From: Siphonodentalium dalli
Taxonomy: Eukaryota > Mollusca > Scaphopoda > Gadilida > Siphonodentaliidae
Length of the DNA stretch: 64,000 nucleotides
Assembly: GCA_032622095.1 (NCBI GenBank)
Contig: CP136064.1
Span: forward strand, 130,497,605 to 130,561,604
Reading direction: 5' to 3'
Shown here: positions 12,961 through 24,944 of the stretch, piece after piece
Position numbering within the stretch: position 1 is the stretch's first letter
How the letters are laid out: each line of letters opens with the position of its first letter
The notes under the pieces: generated by a model
Seen by the model: only the letters and a program-made list of their open reading frames with translations
Database searches by the model: none
What the model was told of the DNA's origin: nothing
Program-made: the position numbers and the translations under genes

Positions 12961-13593
12961 ATTTAACAATGATATTTACAAAGAAGTTTTTATATTCAGA
13001 TTAAATGTCAATTGTATATTTTAAAACACAATTGAAATTATATATTAATTTAAAATTAAATGTTTTTCTTAATTAAGAATTGTTTTCTAATGTATCTTTC
13101 CTAATTGGGGAAAATATTCCTAGTTAAGAAAACTTGTTTTCCTTACTTAGATTTATTTTCCTGCTTGAGAAAATCTCATTCTAGAAAAAATTGGCATCAC
13201 TTAAGAAAAAATATCTTGACGATATTTCTAACTATAGAAAATATAATTTCTTGTTCTAGATTAATTGTATAGCTTTCTTAAATTTCTAGCTATTCTCCCA
13301 AGATAATCGCAGTATCTTAAACTTATCTTATTTCAAGAAAAATAAACTTATGTGAGAAAAACAATCTTTCCTACATTAAGAAAAAAAATCTATACTAAGA
13401 TTTTTTTACTAGGATTTTCTTACTAAGATTACTGTGTTTTCTTAAAGAAATTTTCTCAGACAAGAAATTTTCCCACCCTTTCATTTCTTGACCTAGAAAA
13501 TATGTTTTTCTTATTTTTCTAGCTATTCTCCCAAGATAATATCTCATTTCAAGATTTTTTTTTTCCTGAATTGAGAAAATATTTTTGGCAGTG
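12960..13593. repeat. right subterminal and terminal repeat of the 13.3-kb element
   Basis: Alternating TTTCTTA, AAGAAA and TTTCAAGA-type words on both strands, ending in TATTTTTGGCAGTG, which is the inverted form of the left terminus. Followed directly by TA and then the Tc1 transposase remnant. Confidence 0.6.
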
Positions 13594-13890
13594 TACCATC
13601 AGATTCCCATTAACAGGGACGAGGTTAGTCTTATGTGTGGTGCTGATACATACCACTCCTGGACGTCATCCTACGCAATGTAGCGTTTGTTAAATAACGA
13701 TCTTGTCTAGCGGTGGTAACCCTCAGTCTTCCAGTTCTGGGGCGATCTGCGATATTGCCAATCTGCTGGTTTCACTGTCTTAAATTCCGTATGTTTTTGG
13801 CATTACCCCATGCGGCGGGCAACATGTTTTATGGAGAAATTCACCTCCAAAAGGCCAATAGCTATGCCTCTGTTTTGGGTTGGGTTGATT
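13594..13890 (-). pseudogene. Tc1/mariner transposase, N-terminal and mid remnant
   Basis: On the minus strand the DNA encodes, in order: RGIAIGLLEVNFSIKHVARR, then (after a frameshift and a stop) ADRPRTGRLRVTTARQDRYL, then in another frame HKTNLVPVNGNLMV. These are the paired helix-turn-helix DNA-binding region and the 'VNGNL' segment of Tc1-like transposases. About 150 residues between the last two blocks are deleted. The C-terminal end of the same gene is at 62-316. Confidence 0.75.
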
Positions 13891-14950
13891 TCAACCTTCC
13901 CAGCTAAAGGTGTATGGAATGACTGAAGGGAATGAGTATGGACCGGGTACATACTGTTCCCATTCGGCAAAGTTATGCTCTAAACATTTATGAGGACTCA
14001 CAAAATCATTTTCTGACAAAAAGTACAGGCAGTACACAATGTGTAATCAAGGAAACAATACTGTGGCCGAGATCACTCTACCTGTGTGTTTGCCATTTTT
14101 TGAAAAGCACCCCTCATACAATCAACTCGTGCTAAGTCGTCCCCGTAAATTCACTTACATGGCTGTCCTTTGCACGAATTGTGTCTCTAGCTCCAGTAAT
14201 CATTTGTTGAAAGTTTCACCAAAATCCAACCAATATCTCCGAAAATATTACACATGATATTAGGGGGACTTTTTTATGTATTTATATGTGCCATCTACCG
14301 TGCGACTGATGCTGGAAGGCAAACATATTAATAGAGGAGTTCGGGGATTGAAGCTGTTGTATGAGGCATTATCACGGCTGTTCGTGTTTTCGACACAAGA
14401 CTGGTGTACAACAAACGGTGTCCCATTCATCGATGTGACATTAGATAACACACTTCGTCAATTGCAGAGATTGTTCACTGGTCAGTCACCAAAAGACATT
14501 GGAATGTCATCAGATAACCTATCTGCTGTTGAGGAATCATTGGAGAAATTTAGAACCACTGGAAGATCAAAGTCCGCAACATTCAAGTTTTGGGACGACT
14601 TCGTGCAAACGGTGGGTGTCATGCCCAGAATGATTAGAGCCGATCGGTCAGCAGATTTTGATCTTCACCTCAGTGCAGTGTGCGAGGCCATTCCGTATTT
14701 CATCATGGCTGATAGACACCTCTATTCGAGATATGCCCCCATATACGTTGCTAAGATGAAGCAACTGAAAACAGACCAACCAAATACTTATGATCATCTG
14801 AAGAAGGGTGGTTTCGTCGTTCGACGAAGTGGTCGACATCGATTCAACTGCGTTCCTACTGATCAGGCCTTGGAACAATCCGTTAACCGGGAAGCAAAGA
14901 GTCCAGGGGGTCTGGTAGGCTTCACCGGGCGGAAAGCAGCTTTGTTATCC

Positions 14951-15982
14951 TTCATCCCATTTTCCTCTCTGCTGATTGGCTGAGAGTGCGTCACATGGCG
15001 GGCGATGATAAATCACCATATTACCCTCTCAGTTTTTGACCGCTCAGCTGTTACCAGTAAACATAGAACTACGAAGAACTCAGCGCGCAGAGATTCTCTC
15101 AACAACCGCGAACTGTGGTGTTTGCTAATTTGCATAATTGTGTGTTTTTTTATTTGCAATTTGAGCACGCTATGTATAAATGGTGTTATCACAGACACAT
15201 ATATGTTATAAGGTGTAATATTCATATTGGACCTTTTTATATCAATAATAAAGACCGTGGGACAAATATATAAACCTTATTATGTAGTTGGTATTCTGCA
15301 GACAATTGCACATACGATGTACATACGTTACAACTACGTTTATGTACTAGATCAAATAGCCACTCTTTGCTGTTTATCAATTGATTATTTCTTTTCTTCA
15401 ATACATTCACCAGACTTCAGAGAATACCCGTATGTTGCGTAACGATCTGTGACAGATGTCAATTTCTTTTTGCACTACTACAACGTGTTAGTTCCACATT
15501 TTAGCATTCTGGAATTTAACACGTCTGTCGGCGTCTTCACGCTCATTTGAAACGAAACCGAACATTTCGCTGCATGGCTACTCAACTTCGAAATTGCTTT
15601 ACTCCTCTTTCCGTGAACCGATTTCCACAATGCAACCAGCAAACTGACCGGAGAATATCTGCGCAAATGACGGGTAAGTTAATTGATCCAGATTATGAAT
15701 GTTTTATTTTCTAAATAGCGATGATTCCAACATAAAATTAACTTTTCGAACTGGATTAAAGAATATATGCGCGCATTTATGCCTGCTATTAAGGAGGTTC
15801 GTGTGTTCTCCATTGTCAGATAACAAAACAGTTATCACCCTTGTTTTCGTGAGACACGGGGATTTGTCGCCGCTCTCGACCTGGAATGTCACCCTCGGGC
15901 CTGGCGGCCCTCGGGTGACATTCCAGGTCTCGAGCGGGCGACAAATCCCCGTGTCTCACTCAATCGCGGGCGATAACTGTAT
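14951..15982. other. ~1.03-kb insertion between two blocks of the decayed gene
   Basis: The protein homology stops after ...RKAALL at about 14,948 and resumes with LLRWLMTRH at about 15,981. TTA is present at both edges, so a 3-bp duplication is possible. There is no GT at the left edge, so an intron is unlikely. No clear terminal inverted repeat is visible. The segment contains the 111-bp hairpin at 15,849-15,959. Confidence 0.45.
15849..15959. repeat. 111-bp GC-rich near-perfect hairpin
   Basis: Left arm GTGAGACACGGGGATTTGTC..., right arm ...GACAAATCCCCGTGTCTCAC, with arms of about 53 bp and a 4-5-base centre (CTGG between GGGCC and GGCCC). Only a few mismatches or bulges. Conspicuously GC-rich against the AT-rich surroundings. 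Confidence 0.9.
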
Positions 15983-16667
15983 ATTATTGAGATGGCTGAT
16001 GACCCGGCATGTAACAGCAGCATATTCAGAGAGTTTTAGAAATTTGTTTTCGAAAGGAGAGGCGAGTGAATACCGGGAAATCAATCCTAGTAGACTTGCA
16101 AGAGATTCTGGGGATGTATCATCTATTGTTGAGTGTGTTAGAGAGCAATTTGAAACCCATTCGATATTAACCACGTATCACATCGACTTCTAAACATTGT
16201 TACTGGTCGAGTTGTATCCGATGAAGCGGAGAAAGGACTATCCGCACTCGTTGAAACTGGTAGGCGGGTGATTCTACGGTAACTGAGCAAAACACTGTCC
16301 AATGGGCAAAATTCACCACAAGACAAGCACTGCTCATCACGAGCAAGTAAAATGGCCAGCATTTTAAAACTGAGAATCCAGGCATAAATTAGATACCAAA
16401 ATTAAATGATTACCATACTCCGGTATGGGTCTTAGGCATGACGACAACCGACAAGATACCACGAAACTGCATGTCCCAGAGCAGACACGCCAAATTTCTC
16501 CGATTTTCCTTAGGCACTGGTGAATGTGTATTCAAAACCGAAATCCACCTTCTGGTGTGGAATTTTGCAAGGAATCTAATGCCACCAAAATTATACAGAG
16601 ATACCAAAGAAGCATCCTACAAAAAGCTATTTATTTGTCACAAAAACGTTGTCCCGTGATCAAGAAT

Positions 16668-17060
16668 CATTACACTAACGCGAGCCTAAAATGTGTTGCC
16701 ACGTTTCCCTTTGGTGTCAGTTGTATATCACATATGTCGCAACGTGAACGGAAACTTCCATGTTAACAATAAAAAAATATGTTTCCTGAGTATTCGTGAA
16801 ATTCTGAAGGAAATTAACATTTGAATAGCCGGATTTTGTACCGTATATTTATTCACCGTCATTACACTAACGCGGAACACTATAATACTATATGCATTGA
16901 CTGAACATTACACAGCTTTGATAAAAGCGTCTGATGTAAGCGTGTTCATAAACTAGTTGATTGGTTTGGTTGTCGATATTCAAATTTTTTATCACATGAT
17001 GAATGCGAAATCGTCATTACACTAACGCGTCATTACACTAACGCTGTTTGCGTTTATGTA
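16668..17060. repeat. left subterminal repeats CGTCATTACACTAACG
   Basis: Copies at about 16,668, 16,858, 17,012 and 17,028, plus a related inverted copy near 17,055. The same word appears near the right end at 21,893-22,316 on both strands. Probable transposase binding sites (inference). Confidence 0.75.
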
Positions 17061-17726
17061 ATGACGCTGCTTTGGTGCAATAACGTGTTTTCATTATAGT
17101 CCAGGCTCATGGTGTAACAATTGTGCAAAATGTGATACAATCATGAAACTTGGTATATATGTTCCTCGTGCACTACTCATCATTTTCAGACATGGATGCA
17201 ATGGCGGCAGGTCATTCCTTAACAACTGCTGCTAGCATGCAACTGTCCAACTTCGAATAAAAGCACATATCACTAATATTGTGGCAGTTTTAACAAACTA
17301 AAATACGCCAGGTATCATTTTTATGGTTCAAGTGTTTATTAGTAATGTAAATATCAACATAACAACGGTAAAAAATAACAAACAAAAAATAGTGATAATA
17401 CATTACTGGGAGGTGGCATGACCTTCTGGTCGTCTTCCTACCATCTCCCTGGAAAAACTTCCTTTCTGGCTCTGAGCTCCCCTGGTCAGTGGTCATACTT
17501 TCAAATTAGACTTATGCTTATTGACATTGCAACTTTTATCAACAAAATAATAATAATGCTACTGCAATATCATTGGATAATAATTATTGCTGTTTTTTCA
17601 TTTAATGAAAATTATTGAATGAAACTTAATGATGAATTAATGATGATGATGAGACAGAACAAGTATCTAAATATCTAAATCAGTTTCCTATAATTTGTCA
17701 GTGATATGTTATATGATATTACCACC

Positions 17727-19418
17727 TCATGACATGACGCCTGGATAGCAGTCATGACAATATAAGTTTTTACATTCAACTTTTTCAAGGTAAGACTCAA
17801 TTAATTCTAGTGTAACCTGGCGTTTAAAGTTAGTACGTGGCATAAGGGATTGTGAATTTATGTCAACTTCTTTCCATTGTTTTGGGAAGATATGTAGCGG
17901 TAGGTTTTCAGTAAATGTGGTTCTAGCCCTAGTTTCGTGAATATTTCCAGTTTGTCTAGTAATCTTTGTTGGATTATTATATTTGTTGTAAGTGTCTAAA
18001 AGTGAGCTGGGTAAAATATTATTTGACCAATCATGCATGAATAGATAACATTTAATTCTGTATATGTCCTTTATTTTTAGAATCTTACTAAGTTTAAAAA
18101 GCGGGTCTGTGTGGCTATTGTATCTTACATTGTGGATAGTTCGGATAGCTTTTTTCTGTAATACGATCAGTTTATTGATGGTTTTAGCATTGCCCCAAAT
18201 TTCAATACCATACATTATATGACTTTGAATAAGAGAATGATATAACATGTGCATACTTTTTTGTGAAAGGATATTTTTTACACGATTAATGGCATATAGT
18301 GCTCGAGATATTCTTGTTGAGATAACAGATACATGGTGTTTAAATGTTAAATGTTCATCAATGTGAATACCAAGGAATTTGAATGTAGTTTCTCGATAAT
18401 TATTGCCGATTCTTTCTATTTGATTCCCATTTATTATAAGATGGTGATTATTGGAATTATGTTTACCACCTGTTGGTTGAATTATGATATACTTGGTTTT
18501 CTTGGTGTTTAGTGATAGCTTATTTGCCTTACACCAGTTATTTAAGCCATTTAATTGAGCATTGGTATGGGAAAAAAGATATTTTATGTCATGATGAGAT
18601 GAATATACTGTTGTGTCATCTGAAAATGACAAAAGAGACAGTTTTGTACTTTTGTACATATCATTGACATATATTAGAAAAAGTATTGGCCCCAGTACAG
18701 AACCTTGAGGCACCCCAATCGTGTTGCGCCTCTTTGAGGAGACTGATCCTTCAATATCTACATATTGCATCCTATCCTTTAAATAGCTTGTAAACCAATT
18801 TTTAACATTGCCCCTAATTCCGTAGTATTCGAGTTTAGTTAAGAGAATATCATGGTTTATCGTATCGAAAGCTTTTGAAAAATCAATAAAAGTAGCTAAT
18901 GTACCATCCTTAGTTTTCTTATCATTATTACTAGCAACATCATTTAAAAGTTTAATTATAGGATGTATAGTGGAGCGACCTTTACGAAACCCATATTGGT
19001 GAATATAAAATTTATCATCAAAGTATTCCGTTAAACGACTGCAAACCACTTTCTCAAGTACCTTTGAAAATATTGGAAGTATACTAATTGGACGATAATT
19101 TTCAACTAGAGTTTTTTTATTGGATTTGAATAGTGGTATGATTCTGGCTATTTTCATGTCCCTTGGAACAATACCCTTTTCAATTGATATATTTATTATA
19201 TGGCATAGAGGTGTAGATATTTCACTTATAGTTTCTTTAAGAAGACTTGTTGTTATTCCCAAATTATCCTTACTAGTTTTATTTTTCATATTTTTCACAA
19301 TATTGTCCAATTCTTCTATGTTTGTTGGTCTCATAAACATACTATTAGATGTTGGTTCATCAAGATAATGTGTAAAGTCATGATCCACTTTTTTGTCAAT
19401 ATGTTCTGCTTCTCGCAA
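17727..19418 (-). pseudogene. LINE reverse transcriptase
   Basis: 563 residues. Reverse transcriptase motifs are in order: NYRPISILPIFSKVLEK (about 107-123), FIDFSKAFDTI with the first catalytic Asp at 179, GVPQGSVLGPILFLIYVND (235-253), and SFSDDT with the catalytic Asp pair at 267-268. The last motif reads SFSDD instead of the usual FADD. The C-terminal domain ends in a Cys/His cluster (CKNLYCHDC). No RNase H. The frame is open throughout, but the N-terminal part is in another frame (19,331-19,897), so the copy is broken by a small deletion near 19,440. Confidence 0.85.
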
Positions 19419-19419
19419 T

Positions 19420-19897
19420 CCAATAGTTGGAAGAAATTGTTAAATTCTTCTGCTATTTGATATCTGTTCTGTATTTGTTTACCATCAATGTTAAAACTTT
19501 GGGGGTACTGCATCTTTTTATTTGAATGCTGGATAACTTCCCTCAAAATATCCCATGTTTTCTTCATATCACTTTTATACATATGCAGCCTACTATTATA
19601 ATAATCTTTTTTTATATATCTTTTGACGCGATTAAAGTATCGACAGTAGTTTTTATAGTTTTCTATATTGATGCCTGTTGGAGACCTCAATTGTTTTCTA
19701 TATAATTTTCCTTTTTCTATTGACGACTGCAATAGGCCTTTGGTCATCCATGGCTGTTGTTTTTGGAAATTTTTGTTAGTTTTTTTTAGCGGAAAGGCAA
19801 TGTCATAAGCATTTGTGTAAACATCCATGAATGATTGGTATGATTCATCTACGGATGATGATTGCAAAGTTATTTCAAAGTCTGTAGATGATAGCAA
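19420..19897 (-). pseudogene. LINE ORF2 linker upstream of reverse transcriptase, frameshifted
   Basis: Encodes the usual segment between endonuclease and reverse transcriptase: QQPWMTKGLLQSSIEKGKLY, a basic stretch with KKDYYNSRLHMYKSDMKKTW, and IAEEFNNFF, where homology should continue into the reverse transcriptase frame. A frame change at about 19,440 separates them. No EN catalytic motifs upstream. Confidence 0.7.
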
Positions 19898-20079
19898 TCG
19901 CTTAAAACAAGATATATTATCTTCATCAAAGATCCTATTCCAAATGGATTCACAGCCACCTTTTGGATTTTGGAGGAATCAATTTGGCGATAAAATGTTG
20001 CAAAGTGGTCACTCACATATGGTGAAAACAATTACAATAGTTGTAGTCAGTGTGGATCTGACAGGAAAATTACCATAAT

Positions 20080-21890
20080 TATTTCTTACCTACAAGGGTG
20101 ATAACGGTTGCTATGGACATACCCGAAATCGCAAAACGTACACATGACTGCTATTATGGCAATTTTAACAAACTAAACTGCACCATGTAGCATTTTGTCG
20201 ATGAAAACAATTATTTTTCTTTCCACAAACGCATCGTCAACATACTTTTCTCGGTCCATGACGTAGATATATCATGTATACGGACCTGCTCATTCTTGGG
20301 TACAATGTCATACCATACCTTTATCGACCTGTGTCCCATGACCTACATATATGACCCTCGGTCCATGGCCAGCCTGCAGCATGGTGGCATTGGTGCATGG
20401 AATATTCAAAGGGACCACCACCATGATCTTGATATAGGGCATTGGTCCAATATCTATATGTTTAGGTGGATACTTGGCATAACTATCCGATGTGTCCATA
20501 GCCTAAAGTACATATGGACATCCTATGAATCCATGATATACTACAGACAATGTGCATGGTATACATATATGCAGCTGATTCCACGGCCTAACTACGGGCA
20601 CCTGGTATTTACACCATGTAACAGCGCCATGGTCCATCTGCGGTCAGAAATAATTCGGGTTATTTGCTAATATACATAGTTACAAGTTGTCATTTAAAAT
20701 TTCGAAAAAAGAGAAGAGTGTTGTTATTTTCATATAACACACATAATAATTCGATTGTATCTTCATAAGGTTTCTTGGACCAAAATATCCTGAGCTGTAT
20801 CTGATTTCGCCCATCACTGTTTACGTGTGGAGAAGGCAAGAACATGTTATGACAACCTATACCATCGAAGATACATCATTTAACAATTTACTTGTGTTTG
20901 ACGGACAGGGACGGGAATAAATGATGGGAAGGTTGGGGTGTCTCCGCGATTATGTATTCAGTTGTTCCCTTTCATCACCAGATTTTTTTTGGAGAGGAGA
21001 GGGGTGGAAGCTCAAAGGATTTTTCAGCACTTTAAGGGAGAAGGCGTCCGCATAAAGTAACTATCGCGAACACTCATAAGTTTAGAACGTGAAACCCTGG
21101 TCTCCTTTAAACTTCTATATTTTTCCTGAGTTATAAACTCGAAGTTGACGCTTCATATGAGGTATGTAATCGCTGTCAGAGCATTGACATTTACAACGAA
21201 AATTCCAGGGAAGGCCCACACCGGGCCCCTTATTTCGCGCACCATGCACTGACGCAATTTAGAGTCATTGACATCTTTAATTGATTCCATTTTCAATGAA
21301 CTATAGAAAATCGAAATTGACACTGATGGGCTCCAGAATCATATCAAAGCAGTGAATTTTCACAAAGTTCCCCGATGGAGGCCGCGCAAGAATTTAGCTT
21401 CTATATTGGCACCTTAAACTGATCGTTGTTTTTCTCAATTAGAGAATCGAAATTGAGGCCCGGAATCGCTCTCGGTTTACTGAGTATACACATATTTTCA
21501 CAGGGACGCTGGGGGAGAGCACCGGACCCAATCCGCAGAATGGGGCCACACGCACAACCTCTTACTCTACACTACGCGCATTCGGCATCAGATTCGTAAC
21601 CGCCCACCATAAAAGCTGGCTACGGAATAATCCAAAGCAAAGCCTTCTACTGATGGTCAATAGCGCCACTGGCCATTAGTAGAAGGATTGGATTAGCTAC
21701 GGGCTTGTTACACATCTGCCAGCAATATACCTCTTTATTCATCATAATGTCCGCACTTACCATCAAAATAATGTCCGCACTTACCCCAAAACATATATCT
21801 ATGGTTATAATAGGTATCGTATAATATGTACATTCACCACTGGTGTCGCATGGTCATTTCATCAGCCATCTCCTGTCCAACAGGAGGATA
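20080..21890. other. non-coding interior of the 6.2-kb transposon
   Basis: A 124-codon ORF at 20,296-20,670 is rich in His, Tyr and Met and arises from quasi-repetitive CCATGACCTACATAT-like words. I see no domain. The rest holds no recognisable gene. Confidence 0.5.
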
Positions 21891-24607
21891 TAACGTCATT
21901 ACACTAACGGTGCGTCATTACACTAACAAAATCGTCATTACACTAACGCTAAGGAATATCAGCTGAGTTATCCGAAATATATAACACAATGAATCTCTCA
22001 TTCCACCGATTTATTCTTCGTGGGTGTTTAATATAATATGAATCATTATTCCCCATGAAAGTGGTTACGTCCGAGAATATTCAAGAAGTGTTCCGAAGAA
22101 TGGGCGAAAAATTACAAATGTTTGTGCCTCGAAAATTCAGATAAAGCTTTTATTTTCAGAACTAGAACCTCCCCGGCACTCCGAAAATTGCGAAGTTGCC
22201 AAGGAACGCGAATAACCATAATAAATGGCCATATCTTCGTAACTATACATGTGGTGCCAGCTTGAAATGATGCTAAAATGCGTTAGTGTAATGACGTTTC
22301 TGGTTTACACTAACGGTCTAAAACAGATAAAATGAGAAAATAATCAGCAAATAATTTTTACCAACCACATTTCTCGAATATTTCTGACTAACAACACATA
22401 ATGTGCCCTATCATACACCATAGAACGAAGTTTGTATTTCTGATGTACCGGGATACTCAAATTGCTCAGTTACCGTAGAATCACCCAGGCGTCACATGAT
22501 GAAGTCATACGAGAAAAGACTGGCCAAGGGTAAGTCGGAATCTTTCTGGGAGAAAAATAAAAAATTGCGCACTCCAACCTTCTCCAACATGAGGAAGAGC
22601 ATTACATTCGACAAAGGCAAGACAATTTCTTGTTCGAGTGAGGTTCTTTTCCGCCGTCTTCTCGCAGTGTCAAGTTGCTCGAAAGATGGAACGGATGTTT
22701 TCGAAAGGAGATATGTGCGCCTGTGTTGTTCTGGTCTTTGGTAGATATGATGTTGTGGATTCGGTGAAGTCTTATGAACGTTCGCGTCGTGGGGCGAGTG
22801 GAGATTGCAATGCGGGCCCGAGCCACAAAGTGATTGGTGCATGGCGTGATGTGCCGAGTTACAGGGTATTTCTCAAGAGTTCTGCTAACAAGGCCGCCCT
22901 TGCTGCATTTGTTTGCGAGCGTTTGTCTTTTGTTCTCCCTGAGAGGATCCCTGTAGATAAGAGTGTTATCCTGGCTGGTGGTTTCACAGACGGCGCTCTG
23001 GTGACAGAACTAACAACCGATGGATCCAAGATTCGGTCTGACCTTTCCTCTACACAAGAAGAAGCGGACACCCGAATGGTATTTCACTGCATTAAGTTAG
23101 CTTCTACTCATAGCAGGGTAATCGTTCGGTCTGACGATACAGATGTCTTGGTACTGTTGGTTTACTATCTCAGTCTTAAAATGTTGTCATACGAAGTCTT
23201 CATGCACGCAGGTCACGCAGGAAAACAGGTGACACATGAAAGATTCATTCATGTGCACGAAATAGTTGAAAGTTTAGGGCCCCAGGTATGTGCATGCTTA
23301 CCTGGCATGCACGCGCTAACTGGATGTGACACTACAAATGCTATGTATATAGGGTAGGGAATAAAACTGCTGTGCGTAAACTGGCCGACCATATAAATGA
23401 CATAAATGGTCTATCTAACTTTGGTCTTTGTCGGTCTGTCAACAGAATAATATCAATCGCTAGGAACTTTGTTCTCCTGTTGTATCTGAAAAAAGAAGCA
23501 GAGTGCCAGCGATTTAAACGAGTTGCGATTCATTGTGGCTGCGACTTCCGACGCGGCATGTGCCGCACTACCACCAACCGAGTCGGCCTTCAGATTACAT
23601 GCTCTCCGAGCTCATTACCAGGCAGCTTTATGGCAGAGCAGCCACTTACCTGATCCGCCGGATCTCGATATGTCTGACTTTGGGTGGAACAGAACCCAAG
23701 ATGGTGACCTCGAACCAATTCTAAATGACCAAGAGTGTGCCCCACTCCATCTCAGGGACACGACACACCTATATTGCAAAGACAAAGGTTGTGTGGCAGC
23801 ATCCAAATGCCCCTGCCTACATGCTGGATTATCATGTACTGAACTTTGCTCTTGTGACGCGGATTGTCCCAATTTCACATCAGTTGATGATAGCGATGAA
23901 GATGTTGTTTCCAGTGACGATGACACATTTTGTGATTAGCTATGTTACAATCTGATCTTTATTTTACACATGGCTATGGTAGTTGAATCTACGTTTCATT
24001 TATATTGAAGACTTGATAGTTCTATCTTAAAAAAATAATGAAGATATCTCGGTCAACTAGAGTTATTCGAGCCCAAATAACCCGAGCCATTATATGTTGT
24101 TGTTGTTGTTGTGATTGTGTGTCTGGAATCCTGAATCCATGTTTTCCCCCTTAAATGTGCTAACTGGCATTCGTTCTGTCACATATGACTGGATCGCTGA
24201 TCCGTTTAAATTAAGATCGTTTCGACATTGATGCACAGCCATTCTTAAAAGATCATGTATTTTTTCGCCCAAAAACGTGTTTGGTGGAGAGATAGCTAAA
24301 ATCTAATATCTCACAGGTCGTTCAAACTTTCTGTCAAATTTATCTTACATACTATGGTTGGATAACTAATATATCACAGGAGGTAATTATTTCGGCGTTA
24401 TTGCGACATTCGTCTAAATTGTAGTGTTTGAAAAACTATTTTTGTGAAAAAGGGAATTTTTTTTAGTAAAAAATACATATTTAGGCTCCAAATGACAGCC
24501 AAACCCCACATAATCACGAATTTTTTTCTTCCAAGTGAAGCTGTGGTCTGATGGGGTAGATTTAACACCAAATAATCAGTAAATAATGTAGGGATTAGCC
24601 ACAGGGC

Positions 24608-24944
24608 TTAACCTCTTCGCTGCTAAATGACGTTATGACGTCGTGTGCTGGGCTGTTGACGTTATTGCCATTTTCCAATGGGAAAATATAGCGGGAATGT
24701 CAAAAGAACCATAAAAGTGACTCGTCTGAAAGGCTATTATCGATCACAATCGTGGAACATCATACACTGTTTGAAACGTCGAGATACAATTATTCCGATG
24801 CACTAATCTCTGAGTTCCATTTATGTATAATGGCCTACTTATAGTGTGTTGAAGTAGGTCCGTAGTACCTACGGACCATATAGCACACGGCGTGCACTTT
24901 TACGTCCGTAATAGATACGGACGTCATAGCAGCGAAGAGGTTAA
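24608..24944. mobile_element. TTAA-flanked MITE, piggyBac-like ends
   Basis: TTAACCTCTTCGCTGCTA at the left and TAGCAGCGAAGAGGTTAA at the right are inverted and each includes TTAA, the target duplication of piggyBac-type elements. The interior has smaller GACGTCAT-type palindromes and no ORF. 337 bp including both TTAA copies. Confidence 0.8.

Larger units (their letters stand above)
317..13593. mobile_element. 13.3-kb TA-flanked repeat-rich DNA element, no transposase seen
   Basis: Both ends carry CACTGCCAAAAATA in inverted orientation and both are flanked by TA (315-316 and 13,594-13,595), consistent with a TA target duplication. About 300 bp at the left end and 600 bp at the right end are dense AAGAAA/TTTCTT and CTTGTTTCAAG-type subterminal repeats. 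The flanks are two parts of one decayed Tc1 transposase gene, which supports a single insertion. The interior holds a 384-bp satellite, several MITEs, a 26-bp minisatellite and homopolymeric G tracts, but no long ORF. It is either a non-autonomous giant element or a decayed autonomous one padded by later insertions. TA duplication fits the Tc1/mariner or IS630-like groups; the superfamily is not established. Confidence 0.6.
17640..19990 (-). mobile_element. 5'-truncated non-LTR retrotransposon (LINE)
   Basis: Contains two overlapping minus-strand reading frames that together make a reverse transcriptase preceded by its linker. No endonuclease domain is visible upstream, so the copy is 5'-truncated. 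The 3' side ends in an ATC-rich tail (CATCATCATCATTAATTCATC in minus sense). It lies inside the 6.2-kb DNA transposon. The reverse transcriptase resembles Jockey/CR1-group LINEs by motif spelling; clade assignment is tentative. Confidence 0.75.
16266..22486. mobile_element. 6.2-kb DNA transposon, 25-bp TIR, 4-bp TSD AGGC
   Basis: The first 25 bp (starting GGGTGATTCTACGG) and the last 25 bp are perfect inverted repeats. The flanking 4 bp are AGGC on both sides (16,262-16,265 and 22,487-22,490). Omitting the element and one AGGC restores an open frame in the interrupted gene. At least nine copies of the subterminal word CGTCATTACACTAACG or its complement lie near the ends (16,668-17,060 and 21,893-22,316). 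No transposase was found; the only long ORFs belong to a nested LINE. A 4-bp duplication occurs in Ginger, Academ and Sola1-type elements, but the TIR alone does not decide the superfamily. Confidence 0.9.
14276..23939 (+). pseudogene. decayed multicopy invertebrate gene ('TDVLVLL/GCDTT' family), split by two insertions
   Basis: Blocks of one protein family occur in order on the plus strand. 14,311-14,950 encodes HINRGVRGLKLLYEALSR, PYFIMADRHLYSRYAPIY and REAKSPGGLVGFTGRKAALL. 15,981-16,261 encodes LLRWLMTRHVTAAYSESF through GRVVSDEAEKGLSALVETGR. 22,491-23,357 encodes SYEKRLAKGKSESFWEKN, EEADTRMVFHCIKLA, SDDTDVLVLLVYY and PGMHALTGCDTTN. 23,344-23,939, after frameshifts, ends in a cysteine-rich tail (YCKDKGCVAASKCPCLHAG). 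The acidic motifs resemble PIN/FEN-like nuclease motifs, which is an inference. I recognise the family as a dispersed, uncharacterised invertebrate protein, not a known single-copy gene. The reading frame crosses the 6.2-kb transposon exactly when that element and one AGGC duplicate are left out. A ~1.03-kb insertion separates the first two blocks, and several frameshifts and a deletion near 22,690 show the gene is dead. Confidence 0.7.

Noticed and set aside
20296-20670. 124-codon ORF inside the 6.2-kb transposon
   Set aside because: Quasi-repetitive His/Tyr/Met-rich translation, no recognisable motif, antisense frame also open.
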